A stretch of DNA of 13,691 nt from Trueperaceae bacterium (GTDB lineage: Bacteria > Deinococcota > Deinococci > Deinococcales > Trueperaceae). The stretch covers positions 1 through 13,691 of the forward strand of contig SKSV01000104.1 in assembly GCA_007122815.1 (NCBI GenBank). Direction: 5' to 3'. Position numbers and translations under genes: made by a program. Below the pieces are notes generated by a model that saw only the letters and a program-made list of their open reading frames with translations, did no database searches and was not told the DNA's origin. Of this stretch, positions 8,131 to 13,691 are shown one piece after another. How positions within the stretch are numbered: the first letter of the stretch is position 1; every line of letters starts with the position of its first letter.

Positions 8131-8210
8131 CCAGGCACGAGGCGTGGCCAGGCACGCACGAAGCGTGGCCAGGCACGCACGAAGCGTGGCCAGGCACGCA
8201 CGAAGCGTGG
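8131..8210 (-). repeat. 21-bp tandem repeat with internal dyad in the kbl leader (three exact copies plus one short copy)
   Basis: Three identical 21-bp units occupy 8148-8168, 8169-8189 and 8190-8210. A fourth, 17-bp variant at 8131-8147 lacks 4 bp and has one substitution. Each full unit contains the inverted repeat CACGC-acgaa-GCGTG; the short variant keeps a dyad, CACG-agg-CGTG. On the kbl sense strand the units can also fold as CACG-CUU-CGUG mini-hairpins (CACG-CCU-CGUG in the variant). The array lies between the likely kbl promoter region and its Shine-Dalgarno. It could tune translation, bind a protein, or vary in copy number by slippage. It is not CRISPR: there are no spacers. Confidence 0.9.
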
Positions 8211-8217
8211 CGAGCGT

Positions 8218-8250
8218 GCTTGGTTGTTCCATGCCACCACGCTACCAAGC
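8218..8250 (-). promoter_or_regulatory. Inverted repeat upstream of kbl, possible operator or leader hairpin
   Basis: GCTTGGT (8218-8224) and ACCAAGC (8244-8250) form a perfect 7-bp dyad around 19 nt. With one bulged base it extends by GTG/CAC. It lies just upstream of the 21-bp array, where a kbl-tdh promoter is expected. I could not pick a convincing -35/-10 pair here, so the promoter is not called. No T-run follows on the kbl sense strand, which makes a terminator unlikely. Confidence 0.3.
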
Positions 8251-8280
8251 CACCGCCGGGAAATGCGCCCACCTGTGCGC

Positions 8281-8335
8281 GCCGCTGCAAGGCCGCTGCA
8301 GCGACGCTGTAGGGCCGCTGTAGGGCCGCAGCGCC
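8281..8335. repeat. Degenerate 11-bp tandem repeat after mnhG
   Basis: Five consecutive 11-bp units can be aligned: GCCGCTGCAAG, GCCGCTGCAGC, GACGCTGTAGG, GCCGCTGTAGG and GCCGCAGCGCC. The first four share the core GMCGCTGYAR and the last is weaker. The period is close to one helical turn. The array starts 3 nt downstream of the mnhG stop on the minus strand, in the spacer before kbl. Short CGCTG/CAGCG pairings within it could form a 3'-end structure for the Mrp transcript, but there is no U-run. Confidence 0.65.
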
Positions 8336-8338
8336 TGG

Positions 8339-8701
8339 CTAGTCGTCGAGAGTGCGGCTGGGGTTCCTTCGCGTCTCGTCGTAGCGTCCGCGCAGGTCGT
8401 CATGATGCGTGCGGTCCCAGAGTTCCGCGCGGTCGTAGTACGCGGCGCGACCGAGAACGTGGGCAGCCACCGGGGCGGTCAACAGCAAGAACACGAACAC
8501 GACCACCCCTTTGACCGCAACAGCGAGCTCGCCGAACAGCACCGCTGCCGCCATCAGCACCAGCCCGGCACCCAAGGTGCCCGCCTTGGTGGCCGCGTGC
8601 ATGCGCATGAAGACGTCCGGCAGGCGCAAGACGCCGAGGGCCGCCACGAACACGAAGAACCCGCCAGCCAACAGCAGCCCGGCGCCGAGCACCTCACTCA
8701 T
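8339..8701 (-). CDS. mnhG: Na+/H+ antiporter subunit MnhG (MrpG)
   Basis: A 120-residue small membrane subunit of the Mrp antiporter with about three hydrophobic segments. The family signature GVLRLPDVFMRMHAATKAGTLG is clear after the first membrane segment. The polar tail from about residue 85 (AAYYDRAELWDRTHHDD) is cytoplasmic in character. The ATG start overlaps the mnhF stop by 8 nt, and GGGGAG upstream serves as Shine-Dalgarno. It is the last gene of the operon and ends in TAG just before the 11-bp repeat array. In known Mrp complexes all subunits are needed for Na+/H+ exchange; MrpG is an accessory subunit without its own proton channel. Confidence 0.95.
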   Translation of the reverse strand: MSEVLGAGLLLAGGFFVFVAALGVLRLPDVFMRMHAATKAGTLGAGLVLMAAAVLFGELAVAVKGVVVFVFLLLTAPVAAHVLGRAAYYDRAELWDRTHHDDLRGRYDETRRNPSRTLDD

Positions 8702-8996
8702 CGGAGTCTCCCCTGCGCCACTCGATGAAGCGCGCGAAGGCCACGGTGCCCAGGAAGGCGATCAGCGCGAGCGCGATGGCCGCGTCCAGGAACAGGGCTT
8801 GATCGGCCGCGATGGCGTAGACGGCGATGACCGAGACCGACACCAGGCCGATGAGGTCCAGAGCCAGCACCCGGTCAGCCAGGCTGGGCCCGATCACGAC
8901 CCGCACGAAGGCCGCCACCAGAGCGAGCATGGTCGCCCCGAACGCCAGCAGCACGGCGACCTGGAGGAAGCTGAGCGGGCCATCGAGCACGCTCAT
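8694..8996 (-). CDS. mnhF: Na+/H+ antiporter subunit MnhF (MrpF)
   Basis: A 100-residue subunit with three predicted membrane segments. The MnhF signature VIGPSLADRVLALDLIG follows the first segment, and DQALFLDAAIALALIAFLGTVAFAR is typical of the third. The ATG overlaps the mnhE stop as ATGA. In characterised systems MrpF belongs to the core of the complex and has been linked to Na+ and cholate efflux. Length and motif order are normal. Confidence 0.95.
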   Translation of the reverse strand: MSVLDGPLSFLQVAVLLAFGATMLALVAAFVRVVIGPSLADRVLALDLIGLVSVSVIAVYAIAADQALFLDAAIALALIAFLGTVAFARFIEWRRGDSDE

Positions 8997-9466
8997 CTGA
9001 ACACCTCCAGTATGCGCCTCTCGAAGCTGAGCTTGATCCGCTTCACCACCTCGGCAGGGTCCTCACCGTACATGGCGTGGACGTACAGGTTCGACTTGTC
9101 GTCGCTCACGTCGACCGAGAGGGTGCCGGGGGTGAGCGATATCAGGTTCGCGAGCAGCGTGATCTGGACGTCGTCGCTTACGTCCAGAGGCACCTGGATT
9201 ATGGCCGGGTGCATGGTGAAGGTGGGTTTGAGCACGTCGATGGCCACGCGCACGCTGGAGAGGACCAGCTCGCTCAGGAAGAAGACCACTAGGCTGATGG
9301 CGCGGAAGAAGCGCACCGCGTAGCGGCTGTCGCCGAAGACGGGCCCCACGAGGTGCAACACCAGCATGCCGACGAGGAAGCCGCTCGTGAGGGTCGGCAG
9401 CGTGACCTCCCCGTTGGCCATGGCCCAGAACAGCGCCAGCACCAGGTTGATGGCGAAGAGCGTCAT
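8993..9466 (-). CDS. mnhE: Na+/H+ antiporter subunit MnhE (MrpE)
   Basis: A 157-residue subunit with an N-terminal membrane region and a C-terminal soluble domain. The conserved blocks are HPAIIQVPLDV, LLANLISLTPGTLSVDV and LYVHAMY, which are diagnostic for MnhE. The ATG overlaps the mnhD stop as ATGA and is preceded by a GGAGG Shine-Dalgarno. Its family role is structural within the antiporter complex, and it is required for full activity in other bacteria. Confidence 0.95.
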   Translation of the reverse strand: MTLFAINLVLALFWAMANGEVTLPTLTSGFLVGMLVLHLVGPVFGDSRYAVRFFRAISLVVFFLSELVLSSVRVAIDVLKPTFTMHPAIIQVPLDVSDDVQITLLANLISLTPGTLSVDVSDDKSNLYVHAMYGEDPAEVVKRIKLSFERRILEVFR

Positions 9467-10995
9467 CGCTCGCCTCCACCGGCCAGTGCCGCCTCGGCCG
9501 CGAACGCCTGACCGGCTTCGCTCCCGAGGACGGCCCCCACGTAGCGCGAGGGGTCGAGGAGCTCGGCCGCCGCTGCGTCACCGAGGGCGATCAAGGGTCC
9601 GCTCCAGAGCCCCAGCAGGAGCGTGAGCGCGGCCAAGGCGACGACGGGGGCGTAGAGCAGGCTCGAGGGACGAGCTGACAGCCGCCCGCCCTCGGGCAGC
9701 GGTGACCAGTAGGCGTAATGCCAGATCTTGGTCATCGAGAACAGCGTAAGCAGGCCGACGCCGAGCGCCACGGTCGCCATCACCCAGTTGCCGGCCTCGA
9801 GCGCGGCGAGCACCACCAGGAGCTTGGCCCAGAAGCCCGATAACGGGGGGATACCGGCGAGCCCGAGCGCCGAGACCAAGAAGAGTGCGGCCAGGAACGG
9901 GGCCGCCTTGAAGAGCCCGCCGCTGCGGTTCAAGTCGAAGCTCCCGGTGAGGCGCCGGGCGATGCCGGCGATGAGGAAGAGGTTCGCCTTGGCGATGATG
10001 TTGTGGATCAGGTAGAAGACCGCTCCCGCGAGCGCCAGCGGCGTGTAGAGCGCCAGACCCATGATCATGTAGCCGATCTGGCTGATGATGTGGAACGAGA
10101 GGATCTTGCGGACATCACTCTGAGCTGCGGCGGTCAAGACACCGCTCACCATGGTGAAGGCCCCGACCCAGAGCAAGATCGTGTGCGTGAACCCCACGTC
10201 GGCCACGAACAGGAGCGTGAAGCTGCGCATCAGCGCGTAGACACCGACCTTCGTCAGCATCCCGGCGAAGAAGGCCGAGATCGCGATGGGCGGGGTGTGG
10301 TACGAGGCCGGCAACCAGAAGAAGAGCGGGAACACCGCCGCCTTGATGCCGAAGGCGACCATGAACAGCACGGCTATGGTCGTGACCAAGCCCGGGTCCT
10401 TCTCGGGCAGCGTGCGCGCCAGGTCGGCCATGTTCAGCGTTCCGGTCAGGCCGTACAGCAGCCCGATCGCGGCGAGCAGCAGCAGGGACGAGAGCAGGTT
10501 CACGCTGACGTACTTGATGCCGCCCTCGAGCTGAGCCCGCGTGCCCCCGAGGGTGAGCAGGACGAAGCTGGCGATGAGCAGCACCTCGATCCAGACGTAG
10601 AGGTTGAAGACGTCACCGGTCAGGAACGCGCCGTTGATGCCCACCAGGAGGACCTGCGCCAGCGCATGGTAGCCGCGCGCCTCACGGTCTGGATCGATGT
10701 CGCGCAACGCGTAGACGGCGGCGGCCAGTGCCATCACGGCGGTGATCACGACCATGATGGCCGAGAGGTGATCGGCGACGAAGGTGATCCCGAACGGTGC
10801 CGGCCAGCCGCCGAAGTGCAGAGCCAGGATGCCGCGCTCGCTGACCTGCACGAGCAGCCAGAGCGCTACGAGCACGGAGAGCGCCGCGGCGGTGGTAGCC
10901 ACCAGGCGTTGGGCCGCGCGGTTGCCACGCAGCGCTAGCAACACGGCTGCGCTCAGCAGCGGCAGCACCACCGGAGCGGCAACGAGCCCGTTCAC
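9463..10995 (-). CDS. mnhD: Na+/H+ antiporter subunit MnhD (MrpD), NuoN-like proton channel
   Basis: A 510-residue polytopic membrane protein related to the NuoL/M/N antiporter-like subunits of complex I. The glutamate E137 in NLYVWIEVLLIASF and the lysine K218 in FGIKAAVFPLFFWLP match the essential Glu and Lys of Bacillus MrpD in context and nearly in number. The SYHTPPIAISAFFAGMLTKVGVYALMR and AQSDVRKILSFHIISQIGYM blocks are complete. It forms one of the two large proton-conducting modules, the other being MnhA. The GTG start overlaps the mnhC stop as GTGA. No frameshift or missing motif is visible. Confidence 0.97.
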   Translation of the reverse strand: MNGLVAAPVVLPLLSAAVLLALRGNRAAQRLVATTAAALSVLVALWLLVQVSERGILALHFGGWPAPFGITFVADHLSAIMVVITAVMALAAAVYALRDIDPDREARGYHALAQVLLVGINGAFLTGDVFNLYVWIEVLLIASFVLLTLGGTRAQLEGGIKYVSVNLLSSLLLLAAIGLLYGLTGTLNMADLARTLPEKDPGLVTTIAVLFMVAFGIKAAVFPLFFWLPASYHTPPIAISAFFAGMLTKVGVYALMRSFTLLFVADVGFTHTILLWVGAFTMVSGVLTAAAQSDVRKILSFHIISQIGYMIMGLALYTPLALAGAVFYLIHNIIAKANLFLIAGIARRLTGSFDLNRSGGLFKAAPFLAALFLVSALGLAGIPPLSGFWAKLLVVLAALEAGNWVMATVALGVGLLTLFSMTKIWHYAYWSPLPEGGRLSARPSSLLYAPVVALAALTLLLGLWSGPLIALGDAAAAELLDPSRYVGAVLGSEAGQAFAAEAALAGGGER

Positions 10996-11363
10996 GCGTC
11001 CTCCTCCGCGGCGCCGCGCTGCAGCGCAGGCCCCAGCTCCTGGGTCTCTACCGCGCCGAGTCGCTCGTACACGCGCAGCATCAGCACCAGCGCGAACACG
11101 ATCAGCCCGAAACCGATGACTATCGCCGTGAGGACGACCGCTTGCGGCAAGGCGTTCGCGACCTCACCCGGCGGCGCCGCGAGGCCTTCAGGGACGATCG
11201 GGGGGCGACCGCGCGTCAAGCGGCCGGCGGTGAAGATCAACACGTTCACTGCGCCCGAGAACAAGACCAAGCCGAACACGAAGCGCAGCAGGTTGCGCTG
11301 CATCATCAGGTACAGGCCCGCGGCAAAGAGCACGCCTACCAAGAAGGCGAAGGGAACCTCCAC
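10992..11363 (-). CDS. mnhC: Na+/H+ antiporter subunit MnhC (MrpC), NuoK-like
   Basis: A 123-residue subunit homologous to NuoK of complex I, with three hydrophobic segments. Typical features are the NLLRFVFGLVLFSGAVNVLIF segment and the LPQAVVLTAIVIGFG block in the last membrane segment. The charged C-terminus (about residues 103-123) is a little longer than in minimal homologues. It starts with GTG, 1 nt after the mnhB stop, so translation is probably coupled. It sits between the two large subunits in the known architecture. Confidence 0.95.
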   Translation of the reverse strand: MEVPFAFLVGVLFAAGLYLMMQRNLLRFVFGLVLFSGAVNVLIFTAGRLTRGRPPIVPEGLAAPPGEVANALPQAVVLTAIVIGFGLIVFALVLMLRVYERLGAVETQELGPALQRGAAEEDA

Positions 11364-11364
11364 G

Positions 11365-11778
11365 TCAGCGCCCCTCCAGGGCGAACAGCATGGTGAGCAC
11401 CGACCCCACCACCACCAGGTAGACGCCGACGTCGAAGAGCAGCACCGTGCTCAGCTTCAACTCGGCCCCGCCCGGAACGTCACGGGTCAGCCACAAGCCG
11501 CTGAGGAAGGGTTCGCCGCCCAGCACACCAGCCAGGCCCGCCACGACCGCGACCAGTAGTCCCACCGCCAGGAGTCCTCGGGGTTGCACGCGCACCAGCT
11601 CTTCCGCTGCACCGGCACCGAACGCGATCACGTACAAGGCGACCGCGGCAGCCGCGACCAGCCCACCGATGAACCCTCCTCCGGGGAGGTCGTGCCCGCG
11701 CAGCATCAGGAACACCGAGAAGAGCAGCAAGATGGCGATCAGTAACTGGGTGGTGGTCCTGAGGATGAGGCTGTTCAC
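11365..11778 (-). CDS. mnhB: Na+/H+ antiporter subunit MnhB (MrpB)
   Basis: A 137-residue subunit with four hydrophobic segments. The MnhB signature [13 protein letters not shown] follows the first segment, and [23 protein letters not shown] is typical of the last. The GTG start overlaps the mnhA stop as GTGA. MnhB is a membrane subunit of the antiporter complex. The downstream mnhC follows after 1 nt. Confidence 0.95.
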   Translation of the reverse strand: MNSLILRTTTQLLIAILLLFSVFLMLRGHDLPGGGFIGGLVAAAAVALYVIAFGAGAAEELVRVQPRGLLAVGLLVAVVAGLAGVLGGEPFLSGLWLTRDVPGGAELKLSTVLLFDVGVYLVVVGSVLTMLFALEGR

Positions 11779-13691
11779 GCGTCACGCTCCTCGGCCCCAG
11801 CGGCGCTCGGTGGGCCCGCACCGTCCCCCTCGGTGGCCCGACCACGCCCCCTCAAGAGGGCGTAGACGCCCACCGCCGCGACTACTAGAACGGTGATCTC
11901 ACCCAGCGTGTCGATGGCCCGGAAGTCGACTAGGATCACGTTGACGATGTTGCGGCCCAGCGCGCTGGGGTAGCTCTCGGCGGCGAAGAAGTCCGAGAGC
12001 CGGGCGTCCAACGGACCCACCGTCACCGCCATCGTGAGGCTCGTCATCAGCGCTCCGCCCGCGATGGCTATACCCGCGCTGAGCAGCTTGTGCGTGCGCT
12101 GCCCGGGTCCGCGAAGGGTTCCGCGCGGCAAGCGGATGAGCACCAACGCGACGATGATCACGATCAGCGTCTCGACCAGGAACTGCGTGATGGCGAGGTC
12201 GGGGGCCGCGAAGAAGACGAACAGGATGGCGATCCCGAAACCGAGCACGCCGATCGCCGTGATGGCCACCAGCCGGGACCTGGCGCGCACCACCGCCAAC
12301 GCAGCCGCGATCACGACGGCTATCACCACGTACTCGTAGAAGTAGCCCATGGGGTGCGCGAAGCGCCAACCCAACGCACCTCGCGAGAGGCCGGTGAGGG
12401 CCGTGCCTGCGATCGCCACGCCCGCGATCACGATCAGGTGCAGCCGCAGGTCCTCGGGCTGCACGCGCTTGGTGAAGGCCTGCGCGAAGGGCACCAGGCC
12501 GTCGGCGAAGCCCTGATAGAGGCGCGCGGGACCGAAACGCCAGCCTTCGAAGCGCGCGCGCATACCCTCGTGCAGTGACCGCCAACGCCAGGTGAGCACG
12601 ATCCCTAGGGCCACCGTCAGGCCCGAGAGCAGCAGCGCCGGCGTGACGCCGTGCCAAAGGTACAGGTCGAACGCGTGAGGGGCTCCGATCACCGCAGCCG
12701 CCGCCGGAACGAGCAGCGCGTCGCCCAGCAGCCAAGGAGCGAAGCCGAGGAGTACCCCCGACAACGCCAGCAACGCCGGCCCGAGGAGCATCGAGAGCGG
12801 CGCCTCGTGAGCGGCCTTGGGGGCGACCACCTCACGCCCGGCGAAGGGCTTCCAGGCCACCAGGAAGGCGACCAGGAGCAACACCGCGCCCGCGCCGACG
12901 AGCGGGACGAGCAACCAAGCGGCGTCCCCCAAGAGCGCCTCGTAAGCCAGCTCCTTACCGACGAAGCCGAACAGGGGCGGCAGCCCGGCGGCGCTGACAC
13001 CAGCCAGCAAAGCGGTCGCCCAGGTGAACGGCATCACCCTGCCGAGCCCGCTCAGCGCGCTGACGTCGCGGCTACCCGCCTCGTGATCGACCGAGCCGGC
13101 CACCATGAACAGCGGCGCCTTGTAGAGCGCGTGCGCCAGCAGGAAGACCACCACGGCCTCTCCCGCGGCCGGCCCTCCGAGGCCGATGAGCAGCACCATC
13201 GTGGCGAGCGCGACCACCGTCGAGTAGGCGAGCAAGGCCTTGCTGTCGCGGCGCAACAGCGCGAGCACGGCCGCCACTATGACCGTCACGCCACCTACCA
13301 AGCTCAGCGTCCAGACCCAAATCGCCTCGCCCTGGAACACGGGTGCGAACCTCGCGAGCAAGTACACGCCCGCCTTGACCATGGTGGCCGAGTGGAGGTA
13401 CGCCGACACCGGTGTCGGGGCAGCCATGGCGTTGGGGAGCCAGAAGTGGAACGGGAACTGCGCCGACTTCGTGAAAGCCCCCAGCGCGATCAGCAGCACC
13501 ACGGCGCCAACGAGCGGGCTCTCGAGCAGCGGTTGGGGGTCGGCCAGCAACGCGCTGATAGAGGTCGTGCCCGTCACCACGGCGATCAGCAAGAAGCCCG
13601 CGAGCATGGCCAGACCGCCGCCGGCGGTGACCAAGAGCGCCTGGAGGGCGCTGGCGCGGCTCTCCTCCTGCTCGTGCTTGAAGCCGACCAA
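11775..13691 (-). CDS. mnhA: Na+/H+ antiporter subunit MnhA (MrpA), 5' partial
   Basis: The C-terminal 638 residues of the largest Mrp subunit; the N-terminus lies beyond the right edge. The first codon in the window is TTG, but it lies inside the conserved [12 protein letters not shown] block, so it is not the start. Full-length MrpA is usually about 770-800 residues. Residues 60-115 hold the NuoL-like core with K75 in [17 protein letters not shown] and the [15 protein letters not shown] block. Residues 453-520 form the MbhD-like domain with [17 protein letters not shown]. Residues 535-615 are the MbhE-like end with [13 protein letters not shown]. This fused architecture is the normal MrpA form. 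It provides a proton pathway and, in current structural models, part of the Na+ path. The rest of the operon follows with overlapping ends; the promoter lies outside the window. Confidence 0.97.
   Translation of the reverse strand: MVGFKHEQEESRASALQALLVTAGGGLAMLAGFLLIAVVTGTTSISALLADPQPLLESPLVGAVVLLIALGAFTKSAQFPFHFWLPNAMAAPTPVSAYLHSATMVKAGVYLLARFAPVFQGEAIWVWTLSLVGGVTVIVAAVLALLRRDSKALLAYSTVVALATMVLLIGLGGPAAGEAVVVFLLAHALYKAPLFMVAGSVDHEAGSRDVSALSGLGRVMPFTWATALLAGVSAAGLPPLFGFVGKELAYEALLGDAAWLLVPLVGAGAVLLLVAFLVAWKPFAGREVVAPKAAHEAPLSMLLGPALLALSGVLLGFAPWLLGDALLVPAAAAVIGAPHAFDLYLWHGVTPALLLSGLTVALGIVLTWRWRSLHEGMRARFEGWRFGPARLYQGFADGLVPFAQAFTKRVQPEDLRLHLIVIAGVAIAGTALTGLSRGALGWRFAHPMGYFYEYVVIAVVIAAALAVVRARSRLVAITAIGVLGFGIAILFVFFAAPDLAITQFLVETLIVIIVALVLIRLPRGTLRGPGQRTHKLLSAGIAIAGGALMTSLTMAVTVGPLDARLSDFFAAESYPSALGRNIVNVILVDFRAIDTLGEITVLVVAAVGVYALLRGRGRATEGDGAGPPSAAGAEERDA

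Noticed and set aside
8131..8210. CRISPR array
   Set aside because: The units are directly abutting with no spacers, and no cas gene is present.
8117..8290. N-terminal extension of kbl with a repeated HASCVPG heptapeptide
   Set aside because: The strong Shine-Dalgarno at 8122-8128 and the family N-terminus place the start at 8116. The open frame exists only because the repeat unit is 21 bp, a multiple of three.
8117..8338. Glycine riboswitch or T-box upstream of kbl-tdh
   Set aside because: None of the conserved riboswitch or T-box sequence elements could be recognised; the spacer is mostly tandem repeats.
10003..10938. 311-residue plus-strand open frame opposite mnhD
   Set aside because: mnhD is complete with its essential Glu and Lys; the opposing peptide is a charged, repeat-like shadow.

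Overview
The window is GC-rich, roughly two thirds G+C by eye. It uses GTG starts freely and has tight head-to-tail overlaps and clear Shine-Dalgarno sites. No rRNA, tRNA, CRISPR array, transposase or phage gene was seen. The protein sequences and the TAnnnT-type -10 look like a Deinococcota bacterium, perhaps Trueperaceae. That placement is an inference from general resemblance, not a database result.

Left part, + strand (2-2310): the C-terminal end of a fused TRAP transporter membrane protein, open at the window edge. It is followed after 14 nt by a class III PLP aminotransferase. The pair looks like an uptake-plus-transamination unit for an unidentified small amino or organic acid.

Centre, + strand (about 2318-5808): a hairpin and a putative promoter precede a three-gene unit. 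It encodes a serine palmitoyltransferase-like alpha-oxoamine synthase, a GNAT-fold protein of the YghO/bacterial ceramide synthase type, and an NAD(P)-dependent epimerase-like SDR. This is the core gene set of bacterial ceramide synthesis (Spt, bCerS, CerR) as defined in Caulobacter. It is the most interesting content here and predicts sphingolipids or related N-acylated long-chain amino lipids. The first gene appears to start at a CTG codon.

Centre-right, - strand (5871-8116): kbl and tdh overlap by 4 nt and form the threonine-to-glycine plus acetyl-CoA pathway. Their roughly 220-bp upstream region holds two different tandem-repeat arrays: 21-bp units with an internal dyad directly before the kbl Shine-Dalgarno, and degenerate 11-bp units next to the end of mnhG. 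A 7-bp inverted repeat lies between them.

Right part, - strand (8339-13691): a seven-gene Mrp (Mnh) Na+/H+ antiporter operon, A-B-C-D-E-F-G, open at the right edge within mnhA. Almost every junction overlaps by 4-8 nt. The complex exports Na+ in exchange for H+ and supports pH and salt homeostasis.

The ceramide-type unit and the kbl-tdh unit converge, with 62 nt between their stop codons. The window also carries two alpha-oxoamine synthase paralogues. The one beside tdh is clearly Kbl, which strengthens the case that the other has a different, lipid-related role.
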